NCBI GenBank assembly: GCA_027382625.1
Contig: JAJKFJ010021196.1
Span: forward strand, 37,860-101,859
Direction of reading: 5' to 3'
DNA from: Tetmemena sp. SeJ-2015
Taxonomy: Eukaryota > Ciliophora > Spirotrichea > Sporadotrichida > Oxytrichidae
DNA length: 64,000 nucleotides
Shown: positions 48,901 to 60,900 of the stretch, one piece after another
Position numbering within the stretch: the first letter of the stretch is position 1
How the letters are laid out: each line of letters begins with the position of its first letter
Translations under genes and position numbers: made by a program
Notes under the pieces: model-generated
What the model was told of the DNA's origin: nothing
Seen by the model: only the letters and a program-made list of their open reading frames with translations
The model's database searches: none

Positions 48901-51900
48901 ATAACTATAATTTAAATTGCTTCCTCCAGGTAGAATGTTGTAGATTCATTAAAAGAGTTATGAAGATAATAATTTGTAGATCAATTTCTTGATGTGAGAC
49001 ATTTGAAGATCGTCAATTTAATTTTTAAGTATTATTAATTATTTTTTTTAGAAGTTTTTAATTATATGGACCAGTTCTTCCTAAACAATGGTAGATCATG
49101 TTGTTTTAGAGACAAGTCACTTCAAAGTCTTTATAGTTTATAAGACAAAGTAAGTGATTTATTAGCTTAACTGAGAGGTACAAGTAATATGTTTATCCCT
49201 AAAGCCGAGAAAATATAACTTTATTCCTATGAAGAATCAATTAGAGTTTTTATGTCCTCACTTTAGACCCTTTAACTAAAAATAGGAATGGCTAAAAAAT
49301 GTAATAAAAGCAGTGACTGATCAAAGAATATGCTGCTTTGATTTTTGAAATATATATATAATGGGAGAAAAATGTAGACTATTGGTTAAACTTAAGCAAT
49401 TTTATATCATGTTTCATTAATTCATCACCTGGCATGGCTTTTGGGTTTGGCAAGAATAAATTATTTCTTGGAATCCCATATCCTCGCTACTATTTTGCTG
49501 ACGAGTTCGAATATCAATTTGTTGTTGGATTTGGAACATATTTGTGTTGGAGTGTCAGGATTTTTGAGTCACTAGACTTTTTCACGGCCTAATGGAGGAG
49601 CATATGGCAATTTCTGTAAGTCATCAACTTCATATTATATATATATATGAGCGGCTAATTTTGATGTATATGTGCTATTATATTTTGCACTACGGACATA
49701 ATTATTAATTTCACAATTAATTCACAATTATTCTTAATTTATAAATATTTTTATCTTCAACTTGCAGTCTTCCTTATCTAATCTACTCAATCATATAAAT
49801 ATATTCAAGTTAATAATTTTTAAAAAAATTCACCAATATTTAATTTTAAAACCAATAATGAGATTTATTTTTCAAACTAATTCACTTTCCTAAGATAGCT
49901 GAAAGAAGATATCTTCATCTACTATAAAATTTTATGTATCTAATTCTTATTATTTTTATAAATTTCAATAACTGTCAGCCATTTATTAAAGTTAACTTTT
50001 ATTATTTATAATTTGTGTAACTAATTGAAAATTAAATAATTAATTCTAATTTTCATATTTGCATTGATGAATATTTGTAAATGGCAACCCAATCAAGTAT
50101 GGTAAAGGAAAGCTCTGCATTGAACACATTTTATATTTAATACATGAGGATCCACTGAAATTAGCTGGTTCAGCAATTGGGAGATGTCTCTATTAATAAT
50201 CTATATACAAATTTAAAATAGAAAATATAATTTAGAAATTTGTCTTTTTCAAGAATAAGAAAGTTAATATTATAGGAAAATAAAGGGGGGCCCTTTCGTC
50301 ATCCACTTTTTTCATGAAAATATGAAATATTAACTAAAATTAACAAACAAAAAACCAATTTTTAGTCTAAATTCAAAGGATCTCTACAGGCCATATTCTT
50401 TATTTAAGTAGTTTAATAAGATCTTTGGAAGAATATTTATTTAGGAAAAAATTAAATTGAAAAAGAATTGTTAATATAAGCATAGGATGAATTTTATATT
50501 TAACATAAATATTTCAGAAACTCAGATTCAATTAATATATCAGACTCGTAGAATCTTCTTTATGCTTAAAGCACCCAATAAAACATAAGCTATTCTTATT
50601 ATATAATCTAAATATTTTATTTCAACTATCTTTCTTTGTATTCATTAATTTTTATATAAAATAAACAATAAAATATTCTGAAAGATAAAATCTAGAGATT
50701 TTTTTAAAAAAATATAATGCTAATTTTCTAAAGCTGGATAGACCCTTTGAATTTGAAATTGGACTAAAAATCTTTTTTTGGTGCTAATTTTAGTCTTAAA
50801 TAATATCATTTGCATATTAAATAAATTAACTCTATTGAATAACTATTTTTAAATTTTATTTATTTTAGAATTTTATAAAATCTTAAGATTATGGCCATGA
50901 AGATAGTAAGCAGTTTTGTAGGTCTGGTACTTTAAAATAATGTAACTTTCTTTGGAGTCTTTGAAGGACTTCGTATTGCTCTCTTTTACTTCTGAGCACA
51001 TAGTAATGAGAGGTAAGATGCTCCTCTCCATTGATCTCGTTGAATCAATAAAATAATAATGAACAGAGGCCTGAAATTGTAGGCAAGTTCAGTGAAGTCG
51101 TCTGATTCAATGTCAATAAGTTTTTCAACTCCGTCCTCACTTACGATGAGGAGGGTGCTGTCGTCTTGGAACTGCACTCTGTTCATAACCTGCTTTGGCT
51201 TTCTCAGAATTTCAACTCCTCCCTTGATTTGCTTGCAAGCCATGAGCTCGCGAGATAAAATATTATTATTTTGAGGAATGTTCTTGATGAAAGCGCCAGT
51301 GATTGCGTCCTTTAGAATAAACTAGTCGTCCCTTTCATTGTAGACTATGTACTTGGTGAAGTTGGGACTGAAGAACTCTAGTCTGTTTGAGTCATTCTCA
51401 AGGTTGCCTGGGTAGTCGGTAATTGAGCGGATGAACCTCCATCTTGACAGCTTAGGGTCCTTAGGGTCTTACTCTCTCTCGTAGAAGTAACATCTGTAGT
51501 TTATACCCAACTCAACATACTTAGTTTATAGCAATTACATATAATAAGTTTTGTCTTAACTCACGAATAACCATTCCTTTTCAAATGAAGGATGGACTAC
51601 AGTGAAATAAATTTAAACTCCTTATATTTGTATAAGATTTGACATACTTTATTTGCTCACCTTTCTGTAAAAATTTGACATTTTAGATAAATTTTTAAGT
51701 AGGCGATGTAATTTGTTGTTTTATAATTTTAATTTTAATATTCTATTATTTTCTCTGTGAAAGTACTTATTTTAAGAGTAGTTAAATTTTTGTATAAATG
51801 AATTGTATTTTATTTAAAGTGAAATGGCTTACGGCCTCAGTTTAGTATGAAATAAAAAGTTTCGTTCTTGATCTCTACGTATTGCCATCTTCTGATGGTC

Positions 51901-54900
51901 TTTTGGAAAACAAATTTCTAGTTCTTAATGGAAATATAATGAATGATGAAATGAGAACAAATTTAGCACTTATAAACAATCTAATTAGTTTTGAAGTATT
52001 TAAGCTATAAGTTGATGAAGAAGGGAGTTTGATTTATAAAATATAGATTGTCAATACTCTTGGTAATCTGAGAAGAATCGAAGAGAGACTCCTGCTGAAT
52101 AAATAAGTATGATATTTGAATCTCAATCTCCTCCTTGGATTTGATTAGCACGCAGCCGATCTTGTACTTTGAGAAGACTGTGTATTTTTAGGAAATAAAA
52201 AGGATATTGTTCTAATAGTATAAGTTCTTCGTGTATTAGGGGTAAAACATTTTATAATTTATTCTTATCTTTAATCGGCTGCTCTCAATTGGAGTCCCAG
52301 TCGACCAGGAATTCCAAGAAGCGAAAGTTCGAGGAGTTCGACCCTACTCACTCATCCTCTCATGCCGCTCCTACACACCGCCATCATATTCCCGACATGA
52401 ACTTTATTCCACTACTGGAGAGTCGGCTTCCTCAGCCCAAAACGAAGTCTATTTGCAAATCTTAGTCACTGCGGATGAGGGTACGATAAGTAATCATCTA
52501 CGAACATCAACTCTCCGCCATCTATATCCGCTTTGGTTATTTGCATTCGACTCAAATTCGAGGCTAGCCTATCCTCAATTTGTAAGCATACTTGGCTTGC
52601 GTGTTGGAGCCGTCAACATGATAGTATAGCGTTGGCGCATGAATGGCTTCATTGTGGTGGTGAACAAATTCAGACGAGGCAAGAAGCGGTTACTCTCTCA
52701 CGACACCAAGCGTCGAATCACCTCCATCAAGGCTCTCCACTAAACAGCACACCTAAACTTCGTGCAGCGCTGTCATTTCCTTCATCACAAATACGACATT
52801 CCGCTTCTATCAACGTTCGGGTTGAGAAAGATCTATCTCCGCAATGGAGTTAGGTACAGAGCGGCAAGCTATTCGTATCACCGCAATGAGGACAAGGAGC
52901 AGGAGTCGCAGAGCAAGCAACAAGAGTTCTCGAAGCGCCTGGCACGCTGGATCCTGGAGGGCCAACACGTGGCGTACATAGAGGAGTCAACATTCAACGC
53001 ATGGCAGTCACCGAAGCGGAGCTGGCTCAAAGAGCGCATGAATGTTCAGATTCCCAGCACTCGGTGTAAGTCTCTCACAGTGATTGGAGCAATCAGCGAG
53101 GCCGGGGGCCTGCTACACAGTAAGATTATTGCCGGCAACAACTTCCTTCACTTCCTGGCCTTCCTCTGGGAGCTAGGACCCCGGCTCTAGCCTGGCTCTA
53201 TTATCATTATGGAAAACCTCTCTATCAACAAGAGCTCCAAGGTTCGAGAAGCCATTACGGGCGGCTGCCAGGTAGAATACTTCCCTCCTTATAGCTGCGC
53301 CCTCAATCTAATCGAGCGCCTCTTGGCGTTGTTTAAGCAAGACTGGAGCCGTCTCACCGTCACTCAGCTGGTACAGGCCAACCAGCCATCCCCTCCCGAG
53401 CACATATTGAATGATGCAATTTAAAGTATTAACAATTAATAAGTAAAGGCTATCTCACGCTCACACTTCCGCACACTCCTCTCGTCGTTGAGAGGTTATT
53501 CAGTTTAAAATCATAGCTGCTTGCTGCTCTTACTCGGGGTTCGCTGCTTCGGATCCTACGCATTCTGTTGTTGTGGATCCTGCTGCAAATTCCCTGGATT
53601 CCTCATCTTGCTAAGTGCTCTCTCTTCCATAGCCACCTTCTCTCGCTCAATCTGCTTCTCAATTCGGTTCCTGGTATCCTTTAGTCACATCATCCTCTGG
53701 GTTGCTTTACCCTTATTTGCAAATCTGAGTCTCAGTGTCTTTCCTGATTTTCGAGAGGAAGGCAGACCTTCTATGAATGCAGGTGCTATCTCTACGGTTC
53801 GATATACGTTGCCTTAAGCAGACTTGCGAGGCTCTACGTTATCTTTCATGAAGATATCTTCCTTTGGAGAGAAGGTAGACAGGATAGCTAAAATCCATCT
53901 CGTCTGGAAGATGCGATTTATCGATCATTAGGTTCTTGCCCATTCTATCTGCCATTGCTAGGAGTTTCTTCACAAGCACATCTACTGTCGGAGGGGAAGG
54001 ACATGGCAGCAATCTGATTTCTCTGAATCTCGGGCACCAGGCACTTCAATTGATCACGCTCAACATGTACTCTTCTGTCCCCATTTTTTATTTAGACGAT
54101 GGCAGAAAATACTGATTCCTCACAGCAGCTTCATACAGATCTTTATTGGACTATATAAATTGGCTAATTGGTCGACTGAGGACTTGGAATCCACCATTTG
54201 ATAACTTATAAATTAATTATTTTCAGGATAAGCAAGCTTGTATTTTATGTACTCAACTTCCGTAATTTGAAATGATCCTAAACTATAAGTCATTCATGCC
54301 AGTCTTGTGCACTCTGATAAGCTTTCCAGTGGGGATACTCCAAGTTGTAATTGCCCCCTAAAAGTCAAGAGCCATGAACTTATCTTAACAAATAAATATA
54401 ATTTTATCTTGGATTTCCTTGAAGCAAACGTACTTCATAATAAAGTATAATTGTATCATAAATTAATTCATAAAAATCTAAAAATTTTGTTATAAGTATG
54501 AACAGAGTTCTTAATTGTGAAATGTAACAAATTTGTAATAAAATAACAAATAAAAAGAAGTATCAGGTGAAATACTTTTTTTAATTTTCAATATATTAAA
54601 ATAAACTAAATAATGTTTTAAATGAGTTTTTAAAAATAAATGAATAGTTCTATATTAGGAATAAAATATATTAACTTATCTGCTCCTTTGAAGTTGATGA
54701 ACTTCATAGTTCCTTTTTGAATCTAAGGAATGATGTTCATTGAATTTATGCCAGAAATGAAACCGAGTCTCTCATTTGCGTTGTAGTACTCAAATTGACC
54801 TAGTGCACCAATCTATCAATTTAACATACATTTAAAAACTATATTGTGTAAATTAAGAATTGATATCTTTTATTGTTTTAAGCAGATATAATGCTTTAAT

Positions 54901-56990
54901 TATTAAATAAATCTGGGAGTTAAAATAAAGTTGGTGATTTCAAGGGGAATATACTTCTCATTGTCAGCGAGATCTCTGAAACTAAAACACTTTAGACCTC
55001 CCTTCACTTGCGTGCCATCCAACTGCTCCTGACAAAGGATGAAGTTATTACTACATTCATTTTGTTAATTTAATATAAGAAGTTTTAGAGAAAAGATATA
55101 TTGATTAATGATAAAAATAACTATAATATAAATACGCTAAAATTGACAATAGCGTTCTCATTAAAGTTTTGCATGTTGAGGGCATTGACGTCAGTGAATT
55201 TCTTCATGGCCTTATTATTCTCAAAGTTTAAATTCAAAATGAGTTCCAGAAGTACATGCACTTGTCGTCGAAGATAGTCATGTACTTGAATTCTTTGTCG
55301 ATACAGCCAGAATGAAGGAACCCATCTATTGTTATGTTCTCAAGAGTCTTTACAATATAAAAATTAGTGGGCCTTTCCTCGCCATTAAAATTTTATAATG
55401 AAAAACTATGTTTATACGGTATTTTTCGCTCAGAAATCTGATTCTTCCAGTTATAGAGGTCTTTTCGAACATCTAAGGCTTCAAATTTTAATCCTAATTC
55501 AGCAAGTTAGAAGCCAGTTGCACATTTATAAAATCTATATTTTAAGCTATTTTTTTGATTTTGTAATATAAACTTTAATTTTAATTCTAAAATAGTGCAA
55601 CATTTTTATATAAACAAAATTTAATTCATTATTAAAGGACTAATGTGAAATTTTTCTTATTAAATTCTTTGGGCTAATAGCTGAAGCATATTATGTATTC
55701 TAAAAATGTTGCATTATTATAAAATTGTACTTTAAGTTTATTTTACAAATGTGCAACTTATTTCTAACTTGCTGAATTAGGATTAAAATTTGAAGCCTCA
55801 TATGTTCGAATAGACTTCTATAACGGCAGAATCAGATTTCTGAGCGAAAAATATCCTATAAACATAGTTTTTCTTATTCATTATAAAATTTTAATGGCGA
55901 GGAAAGGCCCCCCTAAAAATTATAATAAAAAATGAATAATTTCTTAATATATACTTCATAAGCTATATATTTTGTATTTAATTTCTAATAAAATAAAGTT
56001 AACTTGTTTACCAATTATATCTTAATAAATAATTATCTTTTTGAGGGTGAATTTGACGGTATCTTTGTTGACGGGCTCGAACTAATACATCTTCATTGTT
56101 TTTCCATCCAGAGTTACGAAGATGGAATCATCTCCTCTCTTCTAGAGGAAAACTACTTGCAAATTGTCGTTAGTTGTTTCGGCCTGTTCTTTGAACTCAA
56201 ACATTGCCATCTTGCTTTCAGCGGAGGGATCTCTAAACAAGTAGCTCAGTTTGTAAAATATTATTAAATTTGATTTGTACTTCTTGGAGGTTTCATTTTG
56301 AGTGACGACAAACCAGATTTCAGAGTTTTCAAGATCATTAGCGTATCTTATGATGGTATCATCTACTTGAGCTACCTTCTTAGAAACAGGAACTCTGTTC
56401 TTGAAGTCCTCATAATTCAATACTCCCACATAAATGTTTCCATTCTTCAGAAGCACTGACGCAGAGAAATAAAATCAAAGAGCCTCCCCAATCTGCGTTT
56501 TTCTTTATTTTGAACATTTAATAATTGCAATTGAACATGCAGAGAATGTCAGCTTGGAACTCAATGTGATTGTACCACTCTCTGAGAGTGAGGTCGTACA
56601 AAGATACGAAGTCATTGTTTCGCAATATCAAAACCCAAAACCCCCATTAATATTGATAAAAAGTGAAATAAGTTGTGAATTATTCTTATTTTACTTATAA
56701 TCATGCAAATTTTAACCCTAAACAGGCAATTCTAAGTCTTCTAGGAAGGTGACCTTGACGTCTGTCTCATATCTCTGGATTTTTATACCTTTAAGTGCTT
56801 TCCTCTATCTCAGATAACTGGTGTTAGGTTTCATAGGTTGGTTTATTATTACTTTGTTTACTTTAACTTTTCAAAAGTTTCTGAGTTTACCGTTGTTATC
56901 TTCAATGTCTTGTTAGCGAATTATATTGGCATTCAATCTTCACTGTTCACCACTAGTACGCTATCCTTGAGTATCATATCCGCATTCAAA
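45924..56990 (-). CDS. WD40-repeat/TRP-type cation channel, heavily IES-interrupted
   Basis: Coding order runs from high to low coordinates. WD40-like segments: FWVLILRNNDFVSLYDLTLR (56640), IYVGVLNYEDFKNRV (56430), MKMYQFEPVNKDTVKFTLKK (56100), YMTIFDDKCMYFWN (55270), EQLDGTQVKGGLKCFSFRD (55030), FEYYNANERLGFISGIN (54790), GAITTWSIPTGKLIRVHKTG (54340), SPNFTKYIVYNERDDQFIL (51370). A linker has LDCPFLPNVVGETPIHN (48300). The membrane part (47330-46280) shows several helices, SLGNSEENQF, an acidic pore-like GDFDTGAFGD, and LCTIFNMIVMLNLLIAIIS, the TRP/polycystin S6 signature. A coiled-coil tail ends at TGA 45926-45924. Many inserts have pointers, others are hundreds of bp long. Segments near 57.0-57.5 and 62.6-63.2 kb may extend the 5' end. 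WD40-linked TRP channels are known in ciliates; ion selectivity is not deducible. Confidence 0.82.
46433..46483 (-). other. IES, 48 bp, pointer AAT (ATT coding), in channel S6
   Basis: AAT at 46433-46435 and 46481-46483. Removal turns LNLLIQISP...SIAIISETF into LNLLIAIISETF, the conserved end of TRP S6. The insert lacks GT...AG ends and reads through in frame. Confidence 0.8.
46676..46701 (-). other. IES, 22 bp, pointer GAAT, before the channel pore
   Basis: GAAT at 46676-46679 and 46698-46701 (a third copy at 46685). Deleting 22 bp restores frame and joins IIAFGSSF to LAISLGNSEENQF. Confidence 0.82.
46789..46841 (-). other. IES, 50 bp, pointer TAA (TTA coding), in channel membrane region
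   Basis: TAA at 46789-46791 and 46839-46841. Excision joins RIFKTTG to YLIGMILEVVKDM in frame, where the unexcised frame hits TGA. Confidence 0.75.
49434..49664 (+). CDS. Possible plus-strand coding segment inside a channel-gene insert
   Basis: ATG 49434 to TGA 49662-49664, 76 codons: MAFGFGKNKLFLGIPYPRYY, then FADEFEYQFVVGFGTYLCW. It has aromatic, beta-strand-like composition, and the frame extends upstream (FINSSPG). It lies between minus-strand channel segments, so if real it belongs to another gene and was placed within an eliminated region. Chance ORF is possible. Confidence 0.3.
50285..50800. mobile_element. MITE 3: truncated inverted-repeat element
   Basis: The left end begins GGGGGGCCCTTTCGTCATCC at 50285. 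Left-arm sequence 50331-50390 recurs inverted at 50733-50795 (both contain ACTAAAAATC or its relative, and CTTTGAATTT), with about 15-20% mismatch. The outer 45 bp of the right end, including the C-run, is missing. The G-run/CC/TTTC terminus resembles MITE 2. It lies in a long insert between channel coding segments. Confidence 0.65.
52290..53520 (+). pseudogene. Tc1/mariner-IS630 family transposase, catalytic Asp residues lost
   Basis: The N-terminal part is basic (NSKKRKFEEFDPTHSS). A frame change at about 52560-52600 is followed by a helix-turn-helix-like LRVGAVNMIVQRWRMNG and a long open frame. DDE-fold landmarks are visible: AYIEESTFNAWQ where the family has a D before E, IIMENLSINKSSK where DN...HKS is expected, and PYSCALNLIERLLALFK where the Glu of DDE sits. 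So the first two catalytic Asp positions are Glu and only the third acid is unchanged. The 33-residue gap between second and third acids fits the DD34E class. The frameshift plus these changes imply an inactive copy. Codon use and GC content differ sharply from host genes. Confidence 0.8.
53511..54090 (-). pseudogene. Second transposon ORF (accessory, TBE-like), broken
   Basis: Minus-strand frames read DRRVHVERDQLKCLVPEIQ, DRMGKNLMIDKSHLPDEMDF, then NVYRTVEIAPAFIEGLPSS and KQIEREKVAMEERALSK, ending in Gln/Ser-rich DPQQQNAQDPKQRTPSK before TGA 53513-53511. Two frame changes and an in-frame TGA (RMM-stop-LKD) break it. The basic coiled tail and position opposite the transposase fit a TBE accessory protein; this is inferred from position only. 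Confidence 0.5.
55225..55245 (-). other. IES, 17 bp, pointer AGTT (AACT coding), in a WD40 repeat
   Basis: AGTT at 55225-55228 and 55242-55245. Deleting 17 bp removes a TGA and joins CMYFWN to FENNKAMKKFTD in frame. Confidence 0.8.
55359..55923. mobile_element. MITE 2: inverted-repeat element with 8-bp target duplication
   Basis: The body 55367-55915 has arms of about 180 bp (55367-55546 and 55729-55915) matching in inverse orientation with about 10% mismatch. The ends read GTGGGCCTTTCCTCGCC on the left and, reversed, AGGGGGGCCTTTCCTCGCC on the right. AAAAATTA flanks both sides (55359-55366, 55916-55923). The almost fully palindromic interior has no ORF. It interrupts the channel gene between WD40 segments at 55.3 and 56.0 kb. 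Confidence 0.85.
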
Positions 56991-56999
56991 GTTATTGAT

Positions 57000-57485
57000 T
57001 GAAACTATAGACAAGTCTGATCTCCTATGGGAAGTAGCCTGCAGTTCCTTGCACCGATGCTTCATCAATGTTTTCTCTTCTTACACCGTTGAAGTCATTG
57101 ACAGTTGCTCTGACTGGTTCAAAGTTTTTCATGATCTTGGCTTGAGATCTCTGTGCACAGAACATCCCCATCATGCAACTCCAGTCACTCTCTTAACGAG
57201 TCGTTGGAATAGGCAGTAAAGCTAAGTTACTTGTTGCGCCCGTGCTAAGAAATTCTTTAGTGTGTTCCCTTTAGGAAGGCGAAATGGCAACTGTAATCAT
57301 CGATCTATAAGACACCAGCAGATGAAGAACGTACTTTCAAGTTTGCCACTCGCTTCTCTCACACTGTCAAGTTCGTCGCGAACTCAAGACCTCTCTCGTG
57401 CACTCCTAATATTGAATTCAGTTTTAGCGGACTTGATAGTTCAGGAGGAAAAAAGTTGTGTCTCATTTGATAAGGAAGTTTGATA
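57000..57485. other. Coding-like block, strand unresolved
   Basis: GC content is higher than in the surroundings and both strands stay open. On minus, frames read AGVLQIDDYSCHFAFLKG and RATVNDFNGVRRENIDEA, with a TGA at a position equivalent to GTGTGAGAG. On plus, a frame of about 115 codons includes ERTFKFATRFSHTVKFVANS before TGA. Neighbours on both sides are minus-strand channel segments, which favours minus, but the plus frame is the longer one. No domain assigned. Confidence 0.35.
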
Positions 57486-57999
57486 GATCTCTAGTTAGAG
57501 AGAATATTGAAGTGCAAAAGTATCTCGCCAATTTGACCAATGACCTAGCCATTATTCCGCACCAACCAATCACTACATTTTTTATGGTTTCCAATTTTAA
57601 CATATCTGTATATTATTAAAGAATTATCGAAGCTCTGAGGAGAATATTTCTGCATTCTTTCATTTTAATTAATTTACTAATATATTGCATTTAAATGGAT
57701 ACTTGTCCTCTCTAGCAAATAATTCATAATGTGGAACATTTATGTGAAACAATTCTTTAAACTTAAATATTAATTTCTGACATAAATTAAATTTATAAGA
57801 TGACTTTAACTTATATTCTCTTAACTTAGAAGGAAAAATCCCTCTATTTATAACTATAACTCCTAATATAACTATTGTTGCAAATTTAACATAGTTTATC
57901 ATTTATTTCTTTAAGCTAAATTAAAATGTGTATTGTGTTAAAATATGTGGCTGAGAGTGCATCAGATTGAAAAATTAATTAGAAAACTGATTTAATTTT

Positions 58000-60900
58000 T
58001 AAAAAGCCCGGCTAATTTAATTGTATAGTTATTATAGTTACTCATGGAAATTTCCAAAATTTAAAAAAGAAATGAAAAAATTTAATTTAACTTGGAAAAA
58101 ATTTTATTCCTCGGGAATAGGGAAAGAAAAATTTAAACTCTTAATTGCTTTTTACTTTTTATAAAAGGGAATTTTTAAAAAATTATTAAAATTTAAATTT
58201 TTTAAGTTAAGTTAAAAAAGAAATAAAGTTTTAAAAAATAATTAAATATAACCCTTTAAAAATTTTGCATTTTTAAAATTTTATTACCCTAAGATTATTG
58301 ACCCCTTAGAGGGGGGTCTCTAAAGGGTTAATTTGAAAAAAAAAAAAATTTTAAAATTAATAATTAAAAAAAACCCGGGAAAGCAATTTTTTGGGAATAA
58401 AATTATTAAAAAATAAATATTTTTTAAACCTTTTTAATTTAAATCGAGAGCTTAAAAGGTTTTCCTTTATTGAGTAAAATCCAAAAATTTTAATTAATTT
58501 TTTGTCTTTTTTTTGGGTCTCCCCCTTTTTGCCCCGGGCCCTTCCCTTTTTTTTCTATAATAAAAATTGAAAAAAAAAAGGGGATTTACTTTTAAAAAAC
58601 CCCTCTTCTTTTCCCTTTTGTTCCCCTTTAGTTAAACCTTGTCAGGAAATCGGCTTCCCTTTTAAAGTTTGGCACCATTTTTAAAAAGTTTCTTTACCCT
58701 AAATTTTAGGGAACTCAGCCAGTGCTTCTTCCCCCATGTGTTTTTTGAGGAAAGCAAAAAGTTAAAGAGAATTTTTGTTTAAAAGTTGAGAAAGGTTACC
58801 CGATCGCCCCACTTTCTAATGTTTCATATAAAATCTTGGTTTTTCAGGATTTGGACTTCCTTGATGTGCCGCTTGAGGCTCTGGGGAAATTTCAACTGTC
58901 GTTGTTTTTTATATCGCTTCCCAAAAAAGTTTTTTTCCTCATTATCCCCGGGAGCAGAAAACGGGAAAAGAAATTTCAGGTGCGGATTTTTAAAACCCGC
59001 CCCCCGGATTTTTCAACTCTTGGTTTGAAAATTTTAAAAGCACAGAGTTTTCTCTTGCTCGAGCCCCAAGTTCAGAGAGCTCCCCTTGCACTTAGTGCAC
59101 ACAGCATCTTTTTGGTTGCTGTTCCGAACATTAGTTGCTTGTGTTTTTCTAAAGGGTTTTACTTGTTTTTTTAGCTAGGTTGGTTCCATCTTAAAATTTA
59201 AATTTTAAATTATGAAGAGCCCGCCACTTTTTTTATGTATGCTTTTCCTAGGTTTGCAGAGCCCCTCACGGGGAAACATCAGGGCAAAAAGGTGCTGTCA
59301 GTTAAATTAAAGGGTTTTTCATCTTTTTATTTTTTTAGGTTTGCTCCAAAATTTTTTCTCTTATTTCCTTTTAAATTTTTCTGAATTTTAAATTTCAAAA
59401 ATTTTTTATTTCAACGCCTTTTAATTTGCTAAAAAAAAATTTAAATTGGGAGCAACTTTTTGTTTTTGCTACTAATTTTAAATTTTAAGGTTTTAATTTG
59501 TATGGGAAATTTTAAAGAAAAGCTACCACATATAAAAAAAGGGGCTCCAACTTCACCCTTTTCCCTTAAAATTGTTTGTTTTTCTTTGCTCTTTTTTATT
59601 TTTCAGCTTTTTCAAACCCTTTGGAAATTTTTACTTTTTAAATAAAAAAAGACTTTTGCTTCGTATCGGGTTCTAAATCAAAAAATAATAAACTTTTGAT
59701 TTTCAAATTAAAAACCCCAAAAGAAATACCCCGGCCCAAAATGGTTTGGAAAAAAAAATTTTAAAATGTTAAGGTTTAAGAAATGGAAGCGCCCAAAAAA
59801 TTTAAAAACAACAGGAAACCGGGGGCAAGGAAAAACCCGGGTCACCTTTTTAAAATTAACCCAAGAAATTAAGGGGAAAAATTTTAACATGAATGGAGTT
59901 AACAATAATCTTATTGGTTTTGTTCCTTTCCGGGCAATGTTTTGGAACCCAAAAATCTCGTTCCTCCCAAACAATTCTTGGGTGGGTGAGAAAAAAAAGC
60001 TCTCAAAAAAAATCGATTTTTCAAACCATTTTTTTTATGGGAGATCCCCAACTATCCTTAAGATTTTCATCCACAACTATTTTATGGACCAAATTTTGGG
60101 TTTGGGGGAATCCGGGGTTGCTCTTTTTTCCTTCCCCCAAAAAGGAACAACTCTCAAAAAAAGTTGCCAGAACAAGGTTTTCTTTGGGCGTCCCTTTTTA
60201 CTGTTTCTTCAGAGTACCTCAAAAGGATCAAATTTAAAATGCACACCGGGAAGAGATTTCTAAGTAGAGGAGAACACCCAAAAAAGCAAGGAAAGTTATT
60301 TCCCCAAAGGTTTTTAGCAGGCTTTTAGAAGTAAACCCTACCCTTTTTCTAGTTAAAGTTTTAAGAATTTAAAGGTTTTTAGGGAAACCTGGCACTTTGG
60401 CACTAATTTTTAAAGGAAAGGAAGGGGAGCCCAAAGGGTAATTTTAAAGCACGGAAGCAAAATACAAGCGAGGTGAGCAAGCGTTTATCACTATTTCAAA
60501 CTTTGGGGGGGACAGAGCAATAGATGCCCGGGAGGGAAGGGTTTTCGAAAACATTTAGGAAGCTAGGGGGTTCAATCTGCCCCCCCCCAACAGAAGGGAG
60601 AAAAAGGGAAACCTACTTAAAAATTCCCTTCTTTCCCCGATAAGGGAAAAAAATTGGGCTTAATCATTTTAAAATTTAAAAGGGTTAAAAACTTTTCCCA
60701 AAAGGGTTTTTCTCTACCTTATTTTGGGACATAACTTTGTCTTTTCTTCTTTCCCCTCTCTTACAAATTAACTCACTATTAAATCCCCCTGTTCGATAGC
60801 CTTTAAACATGGAATCAAGTGATAGGGGGCAGAACTTCTTTATTTTGGGGTCCCAACCCAAAATTTCCCTAAAACTTTAATGCCCTTTGAACTCTTTCCG

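Larger units (their letters stand above)
52262..54125. mobile_element. Degenerate Tc1/mariner-like (TBE-like) transposon
   Basis: A block of clearly higher GC content than the flanks, carrying a plus-strand transposase and a convergent minus-strand accessory ORF whose 3' ends overlap near 53510. This tail-to-tail arrangement recalls hypotrich telomere-bearing elements (TBEs), which carry three ORFs; the third was not found. No C4A4-type terminal repeats are visible, so both ends look truncated. It splits coding segments of the channel gene (51.9 and 54.2 kb). Confidence 0.75.

Noticed and set aside
56625..56650. C/A-rich string resembling telomeric C4A4
   Set aside because: Repeat unit lengths are irregular (AAACCC, AAAACCCCC) and it lies beside a WD40 coding segment; not a telomere or TBE end.
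57669..57902. Minus ORF of 77 residues
   Set aside because: AT-rich and flanked by non-coding DNA; composition fits chance.
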